Below, in pieces: positions 33,375 through 42,462 of a DNA stretch of 49,126 nucleotides. Each line of letters starts with the position of its first letter. The stretch's first letter is position 1. The DNA comes from Bacteroidota bacterium (GTDB taxonomy: Bacteria > Bacteroidota > Bacteroidia > Flavobacteriales_C > GCA-002722245). Under the pieces are notes generated by a model that saw only the letters and a list, made by a program, of their open reading frames with translations, was not told where the DNA came from and did no database searches. Where the stretch lies: the NCBI GenBank assembly GCA_026390935.1, contig JAPLEZ010000036.1:4946-54071 (forward strand). Reading direction: 5' to 3'. The position numbers and the translations under genes were made by a program.

Positions 33375-36227
33375 CTATTTAATTAAGTTTAAAATTTTAC
33401 CAATCAACACCTCTTCTTCAAAGGGTTTTGAGATATAGTCGTTCATTCCGTTTTGCTTTGAAAGTTCCACTTCTTTGTTGGAAGCATGAGCAGTCATTGC
33501 AATAATAGGAGTATTTATTTTTAAATCATTGCGAATTATTTTTGTGGTTTCATGGCCATCTAAATCGGGCATCTGTATATCCATTAAAATAAGGTCATAG
33601 TTTTTGGTTTTTAAATTTTCCAAAGCAATTCGGCCATTTTCAGCAATGTCGATTTCGGTTTTGCTATTCCATTCTTTGAGTGTGTCAACAGCAACCAGTT
33701 GATTAAAGCCATTGTCTTCCACCAATAAAATTTTTAGAGTAGGTAAAGTGTCGCCACTTTTTAGTGCGGAAGAACTTTGAGTTTCAGACTGCATAAAATT
33801 TATTGGAATGGAGAACTCAAGAGAAACAATAAATTCAGAACCTTCCCCAAACTTGCTGATCAATTCAATGTGTCCGCCTTGTAATTCAACTAGTTTTTTT
33901 ACAATGGCCAAACCTAAGCCGGTTCCACCAAACCTGCGGGTAGTGCTTGTGCTGGCTTGGGTGAACGACTCAAATATGGAGTCTTGTTTGTCTTCTTCAA
34001 TACCGATACCACTGTCTTTTACCGAAAAGTTGATGACTGTCGAATTCTTTTCAATTTTTGTTGCCGAAACCGAAAGTGTGATTTTTCCTTTTGAGGTAAA
34101 TTTATTTGCATTTGAAAGTAAATTAAGCAGAATTTGATTGAGTTTAACTGAGTCTCCAATAATGTGAACGGGCAACATAGGATCAATAATTTTTTCAAAC
34201 TGCAATCCTTTTTCTTCAATGGAAGAGCTCAGTGAATCGGCAATAAAGCCGATTGACTTTTTAAGGTTGAATTCTTTTTCCTCAAATTCCATTTTGCCCG
34301 ATTCTATTTTTGAAAAATCCAATATGTCGTTAATAATACCAATTAAGTTTTTAGCGTTAATGTTAATAGAACTAATGTATTCATTTTGTTTTTCGGGCGA
34401 GATATTTTTGCTGAGCAAATTGCTTAAGCCAACGATGGCATTCATTGGCGTTCGAATTTCATGACTCATATTGGCCAAAAATTCTTCTTTCATTTTAGCA
34501 GAATGCTCGGCAATTTCTTTGTCTTTTTTTGCATTGATAATTTCTTGTTCCTGTTTTTTTCGTTGTGAAATGTCTCTTGAAAAAGTGACGAAATATTCCT
34601 TTCCTCCAAATTGAGTGTAGTTTGCGGTGATTTCTAAATTGCTTTCTTTACCGTCCGAGGCCCGCATCGCTCGCTCTACAATAATTTGTCCCTTTACTTT
34701 TATTTCATTTGTCCGTTCTTCCCACAGTTGCATATTGTTTTTATAAATAGGCAAAATGTCTCTGATGTTTATTTTTTTTAATTCTTCCAGCGAATATTTA
34801 AGCTGCTTTAATGCTGCTTGGTTAGCGTAAATGAAATTTCCGTCAGTGTTTGTTACCTGTATTAAATCGGGGGATTGGTCAATTAAATTGTTTAATAAGA
34901 TGATGTGATCATTTAAACTTTGTGTTTCGGTAATGTCGTGCAGTGTACCTTGAATTTTAATTAATTTTCCTTCTTCGTTTAACTTGGGTATTACGTTTGC
35001 GGCAATAAAAATCACTGATTGGTCGGCCCGCACAATTCTATAGTGCAGAGAAAAGGGAAGTCCTTTTTGCAGGTTGTTTTGAAATGATTTTACCATAGGG
35101 TTGTAGTCCTCGGGATGAATCATTGATGAGAAGTCAAAATCTTTGATAATGGTGTTTTTGGGCAGCTGAAAAATTTCGTACATGTACTCCGACCAAATGT
35201 ATTCATTGGTCACTAAATTTCTTTCGTAACTGCCTATTTTGGCAGAAAATTGTGCTTCTTTTAATGCGTTTTCATTTTCTAGTAATCGCTTGTTTGTTTT
35301 TACTTTTTCAGTAATTACTCTTGAAAAAATACTCACCCCTTTTACTTTTTTTGTGCTGCTTAAAATCGGGTTAAATGAATGTTCAACCACCTCTAATGCA
35401 TTTTTATATAAGTATGTTCCTTCTGCGGAAAAGGATTCGCCTTTCAATGCTCGCTCATAGTAGTTCTCCCAATCTTTTTTAACATTGTCAGGATACACAT
35501 CTAAATTCACTCGCTCACCTATCATTGGAAATTCCCCAAAAAACTCTTTGCGCATTTCCATGTACGCCTTGTTTGCAGTGAGTAATCTGAGTTTGCTGTC
35601 CACCGACCAAATGAGATCTCCTGTGTTTTCAATCAAGGCATTTAGATTGGCTTCGTTTTTTTTTAAATTGTTTTCGGCGTTAATTTTTGCATTTATCGCA
35701 ATCAGCGTCACTAAGCTGATAGTGAAGAAAATGGTAATGACAATGGTGGTTGAAAGTTCTGATGCAGGAGCTTTAAGGGCAACAATTACAGTAAGCAGAA
35801 AGGAATACAGGAGATAGATATTTAAATCAATGATTCTTTTGAAAACTAAGGTTGTGCCTATTAAAACCATTATTATACCAATGGTGTGGTTGGGTTTAAA
35901 GCCTATTTCGCTTGCCAGGTAAAGCAAGTGCGATACTCCTGCGTAAACAAAGCATACAATAACGGTGTAAAAGTATTTGCGAATTTTATAGGATAAATAT
36001 GATAGGAGTAGTGCTACAAATATTACTATACTGAATACAATTCTTTGGAAAAGAATAGTGTTGTTTTCAATGGCAGGATTTACAACGTAGATATTGATAT
36101 ATCCAAAAATCGGGTACATGATCATAGTAATAAGCAAAAGCAAACGGTAGGTTTTTAGTTCCTCCAGTTTTTTAAGGCTTAGTGTACCTGCTTCAATGGA
36201 AGCTTGATATGTAGGTGTTTCGTTCAT
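33375..36227 (-). CDS. Six-TM hybrid histidine kinase with multiple PAS domains
   Basis: 950 residues. Six hydrophobic helices fill residues about 28-187, a cytoplasm-facing membrane sensor resembling in layout those of CqsS/LqsS and MASE domains. Three PAS regions follow (about 200-320, 330-440, 450-570), including IHPEDYNPM and the PAC-type FVTFSRDISQRK. HisKA has SHEIRTPMN (His about 589), then HATPase (DSGIGI, GTGLGLAI) and a terminal receiver (LMDIQMPDLDG). No HPt, unlike the two downstream kinases. First gene of the operon, tightly coupled to the oxoamine synthase. Confidence 0.93.
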   Translation of the reverse strand: MNETPTYQASIEAGTLSLKKLEELKTYRLLLLITMIMYPIFGYINIYVVNPAIENNTILFQRIVFSIVIFVALLLSYLSYKIRKYFYTVIVCFVYAGVSHLLYLASEIGFKPNHTIGIIMVLIGTTLVFKRIIDLNIYLLYSFLLTVIVALKAPASELSTTIVITIFFTISLVTLIAINAKINAENNLKKNEANLNALIENTGDLIWSVDSKLRLLTANKAYMEMRKEFFGEFPMIGERVNLDVYPDNVKKDWENYYERALKGESFSAEGTYLYKNALEVVEHSFNPILSSTKKVKGVSIFSRVITEKVKTNKRLLENENALKEAQFSAKIGSYERNLVTNEYIWSEYMYEIFQLPKNTIIKDFDFSSMIHPEDYNPMVKSFQNNLQKGLPFSLHYRIVRADQSVIFIAANVIPKLNEEGKLIKIQGTLHDITETQSLNDHIILLNNLIDQSPDLIQVTNTDGNFIYANQAALKQLKYSLEELKKINIRDILPIYKNNMQLWEERTNEIKVKGQIIVERAMRASDGKESNLEITANYTQFGGKEYFVTFSRDISQRKKQEQEIINAKKDKEIAEHSAKMKEEFLANMSHEIRTPMNAIVGLSNLLSKNISPEKQNEYISSININAKNLIGIINDILDFSKIESGKMEFEEKEFNLKKSIGFIADSLSSSIEEKGLQFEKIIDPMLPVHIIGDSVKLNQILLNLLSNANKFTSKGKITLSVSATKIEKNSTVINFSVKDSGIGIEEDKQDSIFESFTQASTSTTRRFGGTGLGLAIVKKLVELQGGHIELISKFGEGSEFIVSLEFSIPINFMQSETQSSSALKSGDTLPTLKILLVEDNGFNQLVAVDTLKEWNSKTEIDIAENGRIALENLKTKNYDLILMDIQMPDLDGHETTKIIRNDLKINTPIIAMTAHASNKEVELSKQNGMNDYISKPFEEEVLIGKILNLIK

Positions 36228-36417
36228 TTATTGAGCGCCTAAGGTGGATGCATACGAGCTATTAATTGTAATGTTACGGTGCTGCTTTCGGGGCCAGAGA
36301 ATTTGGACAGCCCTTTTGCTTCTGATTAGAAGGCTAGGTTTTTGCCTCGGCCGTTATAGCTCTTAAATACATTTTCATTAATGGGGATTAATCGTAAAAT
36401 CCTGTTATTTTAGTTGT
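36228..36417. other. Divergent promoter region between two kinase genes
   Basis: 190 bp with no gene. Must hold promoters in both directions. Only a weak 5-4-5 dyad (CTTCT-GATT-AGAAG, 36319-36332) stands out. No FNR-type site seen. Confidence 0.4.
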
Positions 36418-38403
36418 ATGAAATTCAAAAGGCAAATAATACTTAAGTATTTATCTTTAATTGGTATAGGTGCTTCTGTTTTTCAATTGGTGTTTTTCTT
36501 GTTGTTTGTACAGTCGTTTTTTTGGGCCGGCTTATGTGTACTAGTAGGTTTTTGTTTTTTTGCTGTGTTTTGGCTCAACAAAAGCAATAGATTCAATATA
36601 GCGCGTTTTGTGTACTTTTTATTTAGTGTACTTTCCATTCTAATGTTTGGATTGTTTTTGGGTGAAGGAAGCGGAATGCAGTATTATTATATTCCATTGG
36701 TTTCACTGTTGTTTGTGTTATATCAATCTGCCAATAACAAAAAAACAATCACCTTCTTTTTATCCTACATGATGGTAGCTGTTGGTTTGCTTTTTTGGTT
36801 GGAGGGAAGGTGGAGTTTTATTGACATACCGGCCTCTTCGCAAGGCCTTCTTAATGGTTTGAATTTTTATACCTGCTTAATTATTTCTGTGCTGGCAATC
36901 TATTATCTTATATCTGTAACTCAAAAAATTGAAGACGATCTTTTTTACTCACAGTCGTATTTGAAAGCTGTTTACGATAGTTCTACAGAAGCTAAGTTTT
37001 TGATTGGCAAAAATATGGAGATTATTGATTTTAATAAATCAGCTTTTCAGCAAGTTTTAGCTGTGTTGAAAACGGAAATTAATAAAGGAGATTCGGTTTT
37101 GCAATATGTTTCTCCTGAGATACATTCGGTGTACATTGAAAATTACAATCGCTGTATCAAGGGTGAAGTTGTAGAATATGAAAGGGAAGCGAAATCACAG
37201 GAGGGGTTTGTATATTACTATGAAATAAAAATGACGCCTGTGTATAACGCGCTTGATGAAATAATTGGTGTTTCGTCGCGGGGATTGGACGTTACTCAAA
37301 AGAGGCACACTGAATTGGAGTTGCTGAGAAGGAAGGCCCTTTTGAAGTCAATTGTCAAAGAACTGCCTGATGCCATTATTTTGACCGATGCACATACGCG
37401 AAAGGTAGCTTCCTGTAATGATAGTGCCATGAAATTGTTTCAGGTGGATTCGGAGGAAGAGCTGAAAGACAGGATAGGTAAGGATTTTCATAAGGTTCCT
37501 CCTACTTATAAGGAGCTAAAAGAGGTGCAGGCATCATTAGCGCAAAAGGGAGTATGGAAAGGTGAAATTGAATATGTGAGTAGCAAGGGGAGAAATTTTT
37601 GGGGAAGCATTGTAATTAAACGTATTCAAGTATTAGAGACTTCATATAATTTGATTCGTATCGCCGATATTACTTATCGTGTGAAAGAGCGCGAAAATAT
37701 GGTGGCTTTTTTAGAAATGAAGAAAAAACAGGCTGCTACCGAAGCGAAGCAAAAAAATCTTTCATTGATGATTCATGGGCAAGAGCAGGAGCGACAACGC
37801 TTTTCAAAAGAACTACACGATGGAATCGGACAGGTCTTAACCGCTATTCGTTTGCAGGTTTCGGCCTTAGAGATTGCGGACATTTCAACATTTCCAATTC
37901 AAAAACAAAAAATTAAAAATACAATTGATAGCACCATTTCTGAGGTGAAGCGCATTTCTCATAATTTAATGCCTAGTGCCATCGAGGATTTTGGATTGAC
38001 TGCTGCCTTGGAGAATTTGTGTCAGATGGTTCCTCATTCAATGGGAGCAACTTTTGAGAATGACCCTCAAATGAGCGATTATAAATTATCAAAAAAAGAA
38101 CAATTTGCCATTTACCGAATCGCTCAGGAAGCAGTGAACAATGCGGTTAAGCATTCCATGGCAACAAAAATTAAGGTGAGTTTTTCAGTAACCAACGAAA
38201 ATGAAATGTTATTAAAAATAGAAGACAATGGAAAAGGATTCAAACAAGAGAAAATTATGTCCTTCTATGAAAGTCACACCATTGGAAGTGGCTTGAACAA
38301 TATGAAAGAGAGAGCCGAATTAATTAACGCGCGATTAAGTATAGAGTCCCACTCTGGAGAAGGAACAGTAGTGGGTTTATTATTGCCTTTAACAGGCAAG
38401 TGA
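36418..38403 (+). CDS. NarL-class sensor histidine kinase with membrane sensor and two PAS domains
   Basis: 661 residues. Six hydrophobic helices lie in residues about 8-165 and two PAS regions at about 175-295 and 305-430. The HisKA_3 dimerisation domain has QERQRFSKELHDGIGQ (His467), followed by a HATPase_c domain with NAVKHS, EDNGKGF and GSGLNNMKER. This is the NarX/DesK-type kinase class, partnering LuxR-type regulators. The matching regulator is at 39647-40294, with a DUF4143 ATPase gene in between. The signal is unknown. Confidence 0.93.
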   Translation: MKFKRQIILKYLSLIGIGASVFQLVFFLLFVQSFFWAGLCVLVGFCFFAVFWLNKSNRFNIARFVYFLFSVLSILMFGLFLGEGSGMQYYYIPLVSLLFVLYQSANNKKTITFFLSYMMVAVGLLFWLEGRWSFIDIPASSQGLLNGLNFYTCLIISVLAIYYLISVTQKIEDDLFYSQSYLKAVYDSSTEAKFLIGKNMEIIDFNKSAFQQVLAVLKTEINKGDSVLQYVSPEIHSVYIENYNRCIKGEVVEYEREAKSQEGFVYYYEIKMTPVYNALDEIIGVSSRGLDVTQKRHTELELLRRKALLKSIVKELPDAIILTDAHTRKVASCNDSAMKLFQVDSEEELKDRIGKDFHKVPPTYKELKEVQASLAQKGVWKGEIEYVSSKGRNFWGSIVIKRIQVLETSYNLIRIADITYRVKERENMVAFLEMKKKQAATEAKQKNLSLMIHGQEQERQRFSKELHDGIGQVLTAIRLQVSALEIADISTFPIQKQKIKNTIDSTISEVKRISHNLMPSAIEDFGLTAALENLCQMVPHSMGATFENDPQMSDYKLSKKEQFAIYRIAQEAVNNAVKHSMATKIKVSFSVTNENEMLLKIEDNGKGFKQEKIMSFYESHTIGSGLNNMKERAELINARLSIESHSGEGTVVGLLLPLTGK

Positions 38404-38416
38404 GTTGCAAGTTTGT

Positions 38417-38458
38417 AAATTTTAGTACAATATAATGGAAAAAAAACTACTAAAATTT
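38417..38458. repeat. 11-bp AT-rich inverted repeat after the kinase gene
   Basis: Perfect arms AAATTTTAGTA (38417-38427) and TACTAAAATTT (38448-38458) with a 20-nt loop. Weak as a terminator; may be an operator for the following gene. A consensus-like TATATTTG lies at 38479-38486, very close to the next ATG. Confidence 0.4.
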
Positions 38459-38489
38459 CCAGTATAGCGTAAATTATTTATATTTGTGA

Positions 38490-39623
38490 ATGGAATTTCG
38501 TGAGCGGATTTTACTGCACAATATTAGAAAATGGCTTTTTAAGCATAAAGCCATTGTAATTACAGGGGCTCGCCAAGTGGGTAAAACCACTCTGCTTGAG
38601 TTGTTGTTTGATAAGCAAGAAGTGTTGTGGTTAAATGCCGATTTATCTTCGGTTAGGGCGCGTTTAAGCAATCCCAATCCCGAGCAATTAAAAGTTATTA
38701 TAGGTGATAAAAAGGTGGTGGTGATTGATGAGGTTCAGCGCATTGAAAATGCAGGACTACTCCTTAAAATTTTAGTGGATAATTTCAAAAGGGTTCAAAT
38801 TGTTGCAACAGGCTCCTCTGCGTTGGAAATTTCAGAACGTATTTTTGAGCCTTTAACAGGAAGGTATTTATTGTTTCATTTGTATCCTTTTTCGCTGAAA
38901 GAATTTTATCCAAAACATTCTTCATTTGAAATGGAGCAAACATTGCCTTTTCATTTGGTGCATGGCATGTATCCTGATATTTGCAATCATAAAGTTGATG
39001 CTGAAACACTATTGAATAATCTCGCGGGGCAATATTTATATAAAGATGTTTTGGTTTGGAAAGATATCAGAAAACCTGAACTACTGGATCAATTGTTAAG
39101 GCTTTTAGCGCTGCAGCTTTGTTCGGAAGTGTCTATGAACGAGTTGGCTAATCAATTAAAGGTTAAATCAGAAACAATAGCTAATTATTTGGATTTGCTG
39201 GAAAAGTCGTTTGTAATTTATCGGCTCAAGTCATATAGTACTAATCCAAGAAAGGAAGTGACTAAAATGAGTAAGGTTTTATTTTGGGACAATGGTATAC
39301 GTAATGCGATACTTGGTGATTTTCGTCCCTTAGAACTTAGGAATGACAAAGGGGAGTTGTGGGAGAATTTCATTATTTCAGAACGCATTAAATTAAATCA
39401 ATGGTTGCATCCTCAGCGGAAAAGTTTTTTTTGGAGAGACACTAACCAGTATGAAGTAGATTATGTAGAAGTTGACAAAGGAAAATTGGCTGCCTATGAA
39501 ATGAAATGGAGCACCACTAAAAAACATAAGGTGACCCGTGTGTTTTCCGGCTTTTATCCTGATGCTGAATTAGGAATTATAACGCCCGAGCATTTTAATA
39601 GTTTTTTAAAAGTTAAATATTAA
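38490..39623 (+). CDS. AAA_14/DUF4143 ATPase with nuclease-like C-terminus
   Basis: 377 residues. Walker A GARQVGKTT (26-34), Walker B VVVIDEVQRI, sensor-type ATGSSALE. The DUF4143 part (about 190-377) has SETIANYLDLLEKSFVIYRL (winged-helix-like) and a PD-(D/E)xK-like stretch with EVDYVE and AAYEMKWS. Such proteins are common, mobile and poorly understood. It separates a NarL-type kinase from its regulator, so it is probably a later insertion. Confidence 0.88.
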   Translation: MEFRERILLHNIRKWLFKHKAIVITGARQVGKTTLLELLFDKQEVLWLNADLSSVRARLSNPNPEQLKVIIGDKKVVVIDEVQRIENAGLLLKILVDNFKRVQIVATGSSALEISERIFEPLTGRYLLFHLYPFSLKEFYPKHSSFEMEQTLPFHLVHGMYPDICNHKVDAETLLNNLAGQYLYKDVLVWKDIRKPELLDQLLRLLALQLCSEVSMNELANQLKVKSETIANYLDLLEKSFVIYRLKSYSTNPRKEVTKMSKVLFWDNGIRNAILGDFRPLELRNDKGELWENFIISERIKLNQWLHPQRKSFFWRDTNQYEVDYVEVDKGKLAAYEMKWSTTKKHKVTRVFSGFYPDAELGIITPEHFNSFLKVKY

Positions 39624-39646
39624 TCTGCATTGATTAAATTTGTTCT

Positions 39647-40294
39647 ATGTCAGCAAAAATAAGAGTGGTATTGGCCGATGATCATCTATTAGTAATGGAA
39701 GGATTCAGGGATTTATTAAGTAAAGCTCCCAATATTGAAATTGTTGGAGAAGCAGCCGATGGAGAGCAGGCTGTTTTTTTATCTATCAATCGTAAGCCCG
39801 ATATTTTGTTAATGGACATCAATATGCCGGTGTTGGATGGTATCAATGCTACCGAAAGAATCACAAAGTCAAATAAAGCTATAAAGATAGTGATGCTGTC
39901 CATGCATCATGAAGAACGTTATATCATCATGGCCGATCAGGCTGGCGCTGCAGGTTATCTGCTAAAAAATATTGATAAGGAAGAATTGTTGCATGCGATT
40001 GAAATGATACAGGCTGGAAATAAATATTACAGCAAAGCAATTCCTGAAGAACTGGTGCAAAGAGTGCTAACTAAAAAATATCAAGTTGAAGGAAATCAAA
40101 AGGCCGATCTTACAAGTCGTGAAATTGAAATTTTAAAAGAAATTGCCAAAGGTTTAACAAATAAAGAAATTGGAGATAAACTTTTTATTAGCGACCGAAC
40201 TGTCAATGCGCATCGCACCAACATTATGGCCAAGCTGCAAGCAAAAAATGCGGTGGAGTTGGTTGTGAAAGCGATGGAGATGAAAATTATTTAA
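39647..40294 (+). CDS. NarL/FixJ-family response regulator
   Basis: 215 residues. Receiver with ADD (10-12), Asp57 (LLMDINMP), then LLKNIDKEEL. A LuxR-type helix-turn-helix with LTSREIEILKEIAKGLTNKEIG and ISDRTVNAHRTNIMAK ends the protein. Cognate output for the kinase at 36418-38403. It starts 23 nt after the ATPase gene. Confidence 0.95.
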   Translation: MSAKIRVVLADDHLLVMEGFRDLLSKAPNIEIVGEAADGEQAVFLSINRKPDILLMDINMPVLDGINATERITKSNKAIKIVMLSMHHEERYIIMADQAGAAGYLLKNIDKEELLHAIEMIQAGNKYYSKAIPEELVQRVLTKKYQVEGNQKADLTSREIEILKEIAKGLTNKEIGDKLFISDRTVNAHRTNIMAKLQAKNAVELVVKAMEMKII

Positions 40295-40343
40295 GTGCCA
40301 TTGCGTCGAGTTTATTTTCGGAAAACTCCTCACAAGTTGTAGT

Positions 40344-40423
40344 TCCTGAAACAAGTTCAGGATGACATTAGCAGGTAATACTTGAAGAGTGCGGTTCACG
40401 TTGGTCATCCTGAACTTGTTTCA
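40344..40423. repeat. Second copy of the TCCTGAA..TTCAGGATGAC palindrome, right end cut
   Basis: Left arm 40344-40366; the right arm is readable from 40404 to 40423 and then stops short of the GGA seen in the 11211-11316 copy. Sequence after 40423 is unrelated and leads to transposase debris, so the palindrome may mark the insertion point. Confidence 0.7.
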
Positions 40424-40695
40424 TTGTTGTCCGGAGAAAAAGCGAGGCTAACGGAAAACACCATTAGCCTCTAGTTGATATATTTGAGTTACCACACCAA
40501 AATATGTCAACATGAATAAAGATAATTATTATACCGGACAGCCGATATTCACTCAGCTATTAAAATTACTAGACCGGAGATCAATCAACTGGATCGCCCA
40601 GTCAGGTAATCATGATCGCTATTACAAAAGTTTTGATACTTATTCCCATTTGGTAACAATGCTATATTGCGTATTGAATAAATGCACTAGTAGTC
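40424..40695 (+). mobile_element. Remnant of an IS4-type (DUF4372) insertion sequence
   Basis: Begins where the preceding palindrome breaks off and ends inside the reading frame of the next sensor. It contains a GAGGCTAA/TTAGCCTC stem (40444-40471) and the transposase start at 40512. Only about 270 bp of a roughly 1.3-1.5-kb element remain; boundaries are estimated. Confidence 0.55.
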
Positions 40696-40727
40696 GGGAA
40701 TTCTACTATAAAAACTTATCAAAGTAA
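40512..40727 (+). pseudogene. Truncated transposase N-terminus (DUF4372)
   Basis: 71 codons. GQPIFTQLLKLLDR, HDRYYKSFDTYSHLVTMLY and LNKCTSSRE are the DUF4372 N-terminal signature of IS4-family transposases in Bacteroidota. After about residue 63 the frame runs out of transposase sequence into the sensor DNA and stops. The DDE catalytic domain is absent, so it is inactive. Confidence 0.85.
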
Positions 40728-40770
40728 AATTGATGTATTAGATAATTCAGCCGATGCAAAAGCAGAAAGT

Positions 40771-42348
40771 GTGTTCATGAAAATAAATGAAGCTGAAAAT
40801 CACATTGCCGTTATCGCTGGGTTAATAGCTGTTGATCAATCGGAATTAAGCGTATCATCAAAGATGCAAAATGTCATCATGATGATAATAGGTTTTATTG
40901 TGGCGGTGGCCATCGCCTTTTTCTTGTCGAATTATTTGGTGAGCAATGTTCATCGCCTTAAAGATGTTATTGAAAGTATGCGACATGGAGTTTTGCCCGA
41001 AAAAATGGAAATTAATTCTAATGATGAAATTGCTGAAATCATTGATTCCGTAAACCATTTGGCAGAAGGCTTGCAAAGCACCAGTACTTTTGCGGGTGAA
41101 ATTGGAAAGGGGAATTTCAACATGGAATTTAAGCCTTTAAGTGACAGAGATATTTTAGGAAACTCTCTGCTCAACATGCGATCAAGTTTAGTAAAGGTAG
41201 CCGAAGAAGAAAGAAAGCGAAATTGGGCCACAGAAGGCATGGCAAAGTTTGGCGATATTTTGAGAGCCAACGGCGAGAGTTTGGATAAACTAGCCGACAA
41301 TATTATTGGGAATTTGGTGAAATATTTGGGAGCCAACCAAGGCGGATTATTTATTGTTAACGACAGCAACCCTGCTGACAAACATTTGAATTTAATTGCC
41401 TGTTATGCCTGGAACAAAAAGAAGTACATCAATATGCGAGTTGAGCAAGGTGAAGGTTTGGTGGGACAGGCCTGGCAAGAAAATGATATGCTTTACATCA
41501 CTGATGTTCCTGAGGAATTTGTGCGAATTACTTCGGGCTTAGGTGATGCCAATCCGAATTGTTTTTTAATTGTTCCTTTAACTGTAAACGATGAAACTTT
41601 TGGTGTAATTGAAATGGCATCATTTCATTTATTTGAAGACTATCAGAAAGATTTTGTGAAAAAAATTGCTGAAAGTATTGCGTCAACATTATCCACTGCA
41701 AAAGTCAACGAGCGTACAAAAGTGTTACTGGAACAATCGCAACAGCAAACCGAAGAGATGCGTGCTCAGGAAGAGGAGATGCGTCAGAACATGGAAGAGA
41801 TGCAGGCCACGCAGGAAGAGATGGAAAGAAAAGAAGGGGAGATGAAAAAGGTAATGGATGAAATGCATCAGCATGAGGAAGAAATTCGTCAGAATTTGGA
41901 GGAAATGAAGGCTACTCAGGAGGAGATGACTCGTGTTCAAATGGAAATGCGGGCGCAAAATAATATTATTGATAGTGTTGCCATTGTTTCTAAAACCGAT
42001 TTGAAAGGTAATATTACTTGCGTCAATGATCAGTTTGTAAAATGGGCGAAATACACCCCGGAAGAAGTAATGGGAAAAAATCATCGCATTCTTCGTCATG
42101 AAGATATGCCGGCTGAAGCTTTTGTTGATTTATGGAAAACCATCAGCTCCAGAAAAATATGGAGGGGTGAAGTGAAAAACAAAGCGAAAGATGGCTCTTT
42201 TTATTGGGTAGATGCCATCATAGCACCTATTTTAGATGACAGCGGCAAGCCAAAAGAATATATTGCTCAACGCTTTGTTATCAACGAAAAGAAAGAACAA
42301 GAAGAGTTGATAAAAAAGCTTACAGAAGAATTGAAAGCGAAAAAATAG
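40771..42348 (+). CDS. HAMP-GAF-coiled-coil-PAS sensor, N-terminally truncated
   Basis: 525 residues from a GTG; the open frame extends back to 40678 through the transposase junction. One membrane helix (about 33-54) and tandem HAMP-like segments (55-155) lead to a conserved linker (RNWATEGMAKFGDILRANGE) and a GAF domain (about 185-315). A Glu-rich coiled coil (316-395) and a C-terminal Aer-like PAS (HRILRHEDMPAEAFVDLWK, KDGSFYWVDAI) follow. The paralogue at 42550 has an extra N-terminal helix and Cache domain, missing here. No kinase or MCP domain. Function may be impaired; if active, it is probably a redox/oxygen-type sensor. Confidence 0.82.
   Translation: MFMKINEAENHIAVIAGLIAVDQSELSVSSKMQNVIMMIIGFIVAVAIAFFLSNYLVSNVHRLKDVIESMRHGVLPEKMEINSNDEIAEIIDSVNHLAEGLQSTSTFAGEIGKGNFNMEFKPLSDRDILGNSLLNMRSSLVKVAEEERKRNWATEGMAKFGDILRANGESLDKLADNIIGNLVKYLGANQGGLFIVNDSNPADKHLNLIACYAWNKKKYINMRVEQGEGLVGQAWQENDMLYITDVPEEFVRITSGLGDANPNCFLIVPLTVNDETFGVIEMASFHLFEDYQKDFVKKIAESIASTLSTAKVNERTKVLLEQSQQQTEEMRAQEEEMRQNMEEMQATQEEMERKEGEMKKVMDEMHQHEEEIRQNLEEMKATQEEMTRVQMEMRAQNNIIDSVAIVSKTDLKGNITCVNDQFVKWAKYTPEEVMGKNHRILRHEDMPAEAFVDLWKTISSRKIWRGEVKNKAKDGSFYWVDAIIAPILDDSGKPKEYIAQRFVINEKKEQEELIKKLTEELKAKK
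41767..41840 (+). repeat. 74-nt tract identical to 44398-44471
   Basis: Part of the coiled-coil coding region. The two paralogues differ at many synonymous sites on both sides but are identical over 74 nt here. This suggests gene conversion. Confidence 0.85.
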
Positions 42349-42356
42349 TTTTTTTG

Positions 42357-42435
42357 GTAGAGCCGCAATGCTTGCGGCTGAAGTGTGGATGGAAATTACT
42401 GTCCCATGCAACAGCCGCAAGCATTGCGGCTCTAC
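42357..42435. repeat. 24-bp perfect palindrome, GTAGAGCCGCAATGCTTGCGGCT family, copy 1
   Basis: Arms 42357-42380 and 42412-42435, perfect, 31-nt loop. The loop is also conserved with the copy at 44613-44691 (GTGTGGA..GAAATTACT..CCATGCAAC). It follows the sensor stop by 8 nt. Confidence 0.9.
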
Positions 42436-42462
42436 TTTGAAAAATGCTTTCCGATAGGTGAA

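Noticed and set aside
38479-38486. TATATTTG as the promoter of the DUF4143 ATPase
   Set aside because: It matches TAnnTTTG fully but ends 3 nt before the start codon, which would put the transcription start inside the gene; no -33 box is seen.
41725-42099. A 124-residue minus-strand ORF rich in Leu/His/Phe
   Set aside because: Antisense to the Glu-rich coiled-coil codons of the sensor; composition is an artefact of the GAA/GAG/ATG repeats.
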